Part shown: in pieces, positions 61,090 to 64,000 of the stretch
Numbering within the stretch: the stretch's first letter is position 1
Layout of the letters: every line of letters starts with the position of its first letter
Assembly (NCBI GenBank): GCA_034440575.1
Contig: JAOTOL010001564.1
Span: 1,240,001-1,304,000, forward strand
DNA from: Imbricaverruca yamaguchii
Lineage: Eukaryota > Arthropoda > Thecostraca > Neoverrucidae
Reading direction: 5' to 3'
DNA: 64,000 nucleotides
Position numbers and translations under genes: made by a program
Notes under the pieces: generated by a model
What the model was told of the DNA's origin: nothing
Database searches by the model: none
Seen by the model: the letters and a program-made list of their open reading frames with translations, nothing else

Positions 61090-61845
61090 GTGTGGCGATA
61101 TACCCTGGCTGTCTCGTGCTCCAGTGCCCCGTCCCCGGCCACCTCGTGCTGCAATGTCCCGTCCCCGTCTGTATCGTGTCCCGTCCCCGTCTGTATCGTG
61201 TGTCCCGGCCCCGTCTGCATCGTGCTCCAGTGCCCCGTCCCCGGCCACCTCGTGCTCCAATGTCCCGTCCCCGTCTGTCTCGTGTGTCCCGTCCCCGTCT
61301 GTATCGTGTCCCGTCCCCGTCTGTATCGTGTCCCGTCCCCGTCTGCATCGTGCTCCAGTGCCCCGTCCCCGGCCACCTCGTGCTCCAATGTCCCGTCCCC
61401 GTCTGTCCCGTGTGTCCCATCCCCGTCTTTATCGTGTCCCGTCCCCGGCCACCTCGTGCTCCAATGTTCCGTCCCCGTCTGTTCCGTGTGTCCCGTCCCC
61501 GTCTGTCTCATGTCCCGTCCTCATCTGTCTCGTGTGTCCCGTGCCCGTCTGTATCGTGTGTCCCGTCCCCGTCTGTATCGTGTGTCCCGTCCCCGCCTGT
61601 CTCGTGTGTCTCGTCCCCGTCTGTCTCGTGTCCCGTCCCCATCTGTATAGTGTGTCCGTCCCCGCCTGTCTCGTGTGTTTCGTCCCCGTCTGTCTCGTGT
61701 CCCGTCCCCATCGGTATAGTGTGTCCCGTCCCCGTCTTTTTCGTGTGTCCCATCCCCGTCTTTTTCGTGTGTCCCATCCCCGTCTTTATCGTGTGTCCTG
61801 TCCCCGTCTGCCTTATGTGTCCCGTCACATCTCGCGCTCCAGTGT
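61090..61845. repeat. 19-24-bp pyrimidine-rich minisatellite with higher-order blocks
   Basis: GTCCCGTCCCCGTCTGTATC and close variants recur about 35 times. A longer composite (GTGCTCCAGTGCCCCGTCCC then CGGCCACCTCGTGCTCCAAT) recurs at about 61118, 61227 and 61350, with a partial copy at about 61445, so the left half has a 110-125-base higher-order period. Open frames on both strands are artefacts of the repeat. Confidence 0.93.
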
Positions 61846-62215
61846 GGGCCGGTGCAGTGTGGACCGGTACAGTGTGGACCGGTGCAGTGTGGACCGGTAC
61901 AGTGTGAACCGGTACAGTGTGGACCGGTGCAGTGTGGACCGGTACAGTGTGAACCAGTACAGTGTGGACCGGTACAGTGTGGACCGGTACAGTGTGGACC
62001 GGTACAGTGTGGGCCGGTACAGTGTGGACCGGTACAGTGTGGACCGGTACAGCGTGGACCGGTGCAGTGTGGGCCGGTGCAGTGTAGGCCGGTGCAGTGT
62101 GGGCCGGTACAGTGTGGACCGGTACAGTGTGGACCGGTACAGTGTAGACCGGTACAGCGTGGACCGGTACAGTGTGGACCGGTACAGCGTGGACCGGTAC
62201 AGCGTGGACCGGTCT
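61846..62215. repeat. 15-bp minisatellite, about 24 copies
   Basis: GGACCGGTACAGTGT recurs with an exact 15-base period. Common variants are GGGCCGGTGCAGTGT and GAACCGGTACAGTGT. Every unit contains CCGGT, usually the palindrome ACCGGT. It abuts the preceding pyrimidine-rich array through a shared GCTCCAGTGTGG junction. Confidence 0.96.
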
Positions 62216-62740
62216 GCGGAGATGACCCGCTCCGGGAGGCAGGCGCCGCCGGTCAGACGCTGCCGGCCGGGCAGATTTGTCCCGGTGGGAGTGTGCGTCG
62301 GCGGCGGTTTTTGTCGCGCCCCTGGAGACCGGAGCGCCACCGGACGTCGCGCAGATGGTCGGCCGCTGTCATTATAAAGCTGTCACGGCCGGTCACCTTT
62401 TTGTCGCGCCTGCGCCGTGGCCGCCGCCGCCCGGCCACACACGAACAATTTGTTACACTTTCGCGCGGCCGGCGCCCGAGCGCGCCGCCGGCTCGGCTCG
62501 GACGCCGGCACGGCACGGCGACAGAGCCAGAGCCGGTGCCGGCCGGCGGCAGGTTCGCGCTGCGGCTCTCATGGATAACAAATAATTACGGGCTCTGGAC
62601 AAAAAAGCCAAGGCCGCACCGTCCCCGCCCCGGTGGCGGTGCGGGGACGGAAGTGGGGGCGATTATCGCGGCAGGTCAACGCTTGGTGACGCCGAGTGAG
62701 CTGATCACTGATCAGAAGGCGGCACGGCCAGGTCTCCACC
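62216..62740. other. GC-rich island beyond the minisatellites
   Basis: CpG-rich DNA contains GTCATTATAAAGC (TATA-like, near 62368-62380), GGATAACAAATAATTACGGG and GGCGATTATCGCGG. It could be a promoter or enhancer. No protein domain is recognisable in the open frames. Confidence 0.38.
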
Positions 62741-62924
62741 GTGGGATGGCAACTCGTGCTGAGCCGTTCCAGACAACCCGGCTCGGGTCAGAGTGGACAT
62801 CTGAATCACAGGTCGGAATTTCGATCAGGGCATCTGGAACAGACGCAGACACTGAACCGTGCAGGGACTTTACAGAGTGTGGAGACCGCAGTAATCGATT
62901 CACCACCTTCCGTTGGAAGCACAA

Positions 62925-63050
62925 TGAATGATGCACGATGCTCAGAGTATTTTATTGAGTTGCTTTGCGAAGAGCAAAGCCTATCAAGAAGATTGGACAG
63001 CGACGGGTGTAGCTGGTCTGCCACGATCCTGCCGACACAGGCGCCTCTGG
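62925..63050 (+). other. Weak candidate exon with strong donor
   Basis: An ATG near 62926 opens a frame of about 42 codons ending at CTCTGG/GTAAGTG (donor near 63051), a near-ideal 5' splice site. The peptide (starting MNDARCSEYFIELLC) matches no family I recognise. Such donors also arise by chance, and no downstream exon was identified. Confidence 0.15.
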
Positions 63051-63614
63051 GTAAGTGAAATGTGATTATTAAGCCGAAATTGTATTCGTTGAAACTGTAA
63101 TCGCCTCGTAGAGCCAGATGTGATACAAGATGACTGAAGAGGAACGAAGTGAACCTTGGCACTGCAAATGGGCTTGGTGTGGTGGATTGGAAGCGCACTG
63201 CCCTAGCGCTAGCACTGCTGGTGAATGGCTTCACCAAGTTGGCATGACTAACCCGACTTTTTCAGCGCCGTCGTTCAGACAGCAAGACAACTTTGAATGT
63301 CCTCCCATCCGTTGAACTGCAGTCTATAGTCGTGCTATTTTGACGGTGCTGAGTCTCGGACAGTAGCGGAGGCATACGGCTCATAGAGGGCAGCTCCATC
63401 CTCGTCCAGGATCGATTTATGTTTATTGGAAGGTGTCTAATACTAGCACTTTTCTCCTGATTAATATCGATTCGCTCCCCAAGATCATTTCACCTGCTCT
63501 CCTGGCCTTGGGTCCCCATTAAGGTGACGCGGTGCGCTATGAATGCACAATCAGTTACTAATATTAAGCTTCTCTCAGATCCTCCGGAGCACTGATTTAT
63601 TTTGAGAAAATTTT

Positions 63615-63905
63615 CTCATCTTCCGTTGTCTGTGCTACCAACTGTAATGTGCCATGTACCGGCCGGTCTTCGACTCATGACAAGGTTCCAAACAATCTTC
63701 TCTCATCGCATCTACTTATCCTCCGTCGTCAATGCTATCGACTGTTAAGTGGCATTTACCGGCGGGTCTCCGACTCATGGCAAGGCTTCAAACAATCTAT
63801 CCTCACCTCATCTATTCATCCCCCGTGGTCTGTGCTATCAGCTGTTTTGTGGCATGTGCGGTTCGGTCCCCGGGTCACGACAACGCTTCTAACTCCGATG
63901 GATAT
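63615..63905. repeat. About 101-bp tandem repeat, 3 copies
   Basis: CCGTTGTCTGTGCTACCAAC-like units start near 63621, 63722 and 63824. Each continues through GTGGCATGTACCGG and CGACTCATGACAAGG variants. The third unit is the most diverged. Confidence 0.85.
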
Positions 63906-64000
63906 GACTCGATCTCGACTATCTATACTGTCCTGACTAGTATGTGTAAGGACAATTGTTAATAGCATAACGGCAACGAAGCGCATAGTGAATTCAATCC

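Noticed and set aside
61124..62377. 417-codon open frame
   Set aside because: It lies almost wholly in two minisatellites. Other frames on both strands are also open, and the product is a simple periodic peptide without a domain.

Overview
The window looks like nuclear DNA from an invertebrate animal, probably an arthropod. The evidence is one intron-containing cathepsin L-type cysteine protease gene with metazoan splice signals, tRNA-derived SINEs, a LINE RNase H relic, piggyBac- and hAT-type non-autonomous transposons, and many minisatellites. The very GC-rich exons and scattered GGCCGG-rich islands in AT-rich DNA make me think of a crustacean (barnacle-like), but this is a weak guess. Nothing looks bacterial or plasmid-derived.

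Only one protein-coding gene can be supported. Exon 1 (28948-29216) carries the signal peptide and inhibitory propeptide. A 4745-bp phase-2 intron (29217-33961) follows. Exon 2 (33962-34685) carries the rest of the propeptide and the whole catalytic domain. The spliced product is 330 residues with Cys135, His277 and Asn297 intact. Aligned to human cathepsin L, it has acidic residues at the rim and base of the S2 pocket (Glu179, Asp324), which suggests altered P2 specificity. The intron holds a 60-bp minisatellite with higher-order structure, a minus-strand SINE inside a TA microsatellite, a GC-rich island, and a degenerate 45-bp repeat whose units resemble 3' splice sites.

The rest is non-coding. 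From left to right: two inverted copies of a TTAA-flanked piggyBac-like MITE (1058-1869 and 4790-5604); a CTCCGT/CT simple-repeat block (3013-3246); an 82-bp dimeric array (7633-8056); a tRNA-SINE copy (10723-10892); a GC-rich island (11760-12790); a hAT-like MITE with a perfect 8-bp target duplication and an internal AAAAGGGCAC minisatellite (15827-16234); GC-rich minisatellites at 18630-18945, 20490-21170 and 21955-22465; a second copy of the first SINE (28083-28247); then the protease gene. Downstream are a foldback element with a hammerhead-like core (37311-37461), a LINE RNase H relic (40383-40993), a tandem array made of SINE tRNA-like heads (48138-49060), a second hAT-like element with 15-bp perfect terminal repeats (57600-58363), and two abutting arrays (61090-61845 and 61846-62215).

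GC-rich islands recur through the window. Many contain TAATTA-, TTATC- or GATAA-type motifs in otherwise very GC-rich DNA, so they could be regulatory elements of a gene outside the window. That is inference only. Long open frames in the GC-rich arrays exist because stop codons are rare there, and I do not treat them as genes.
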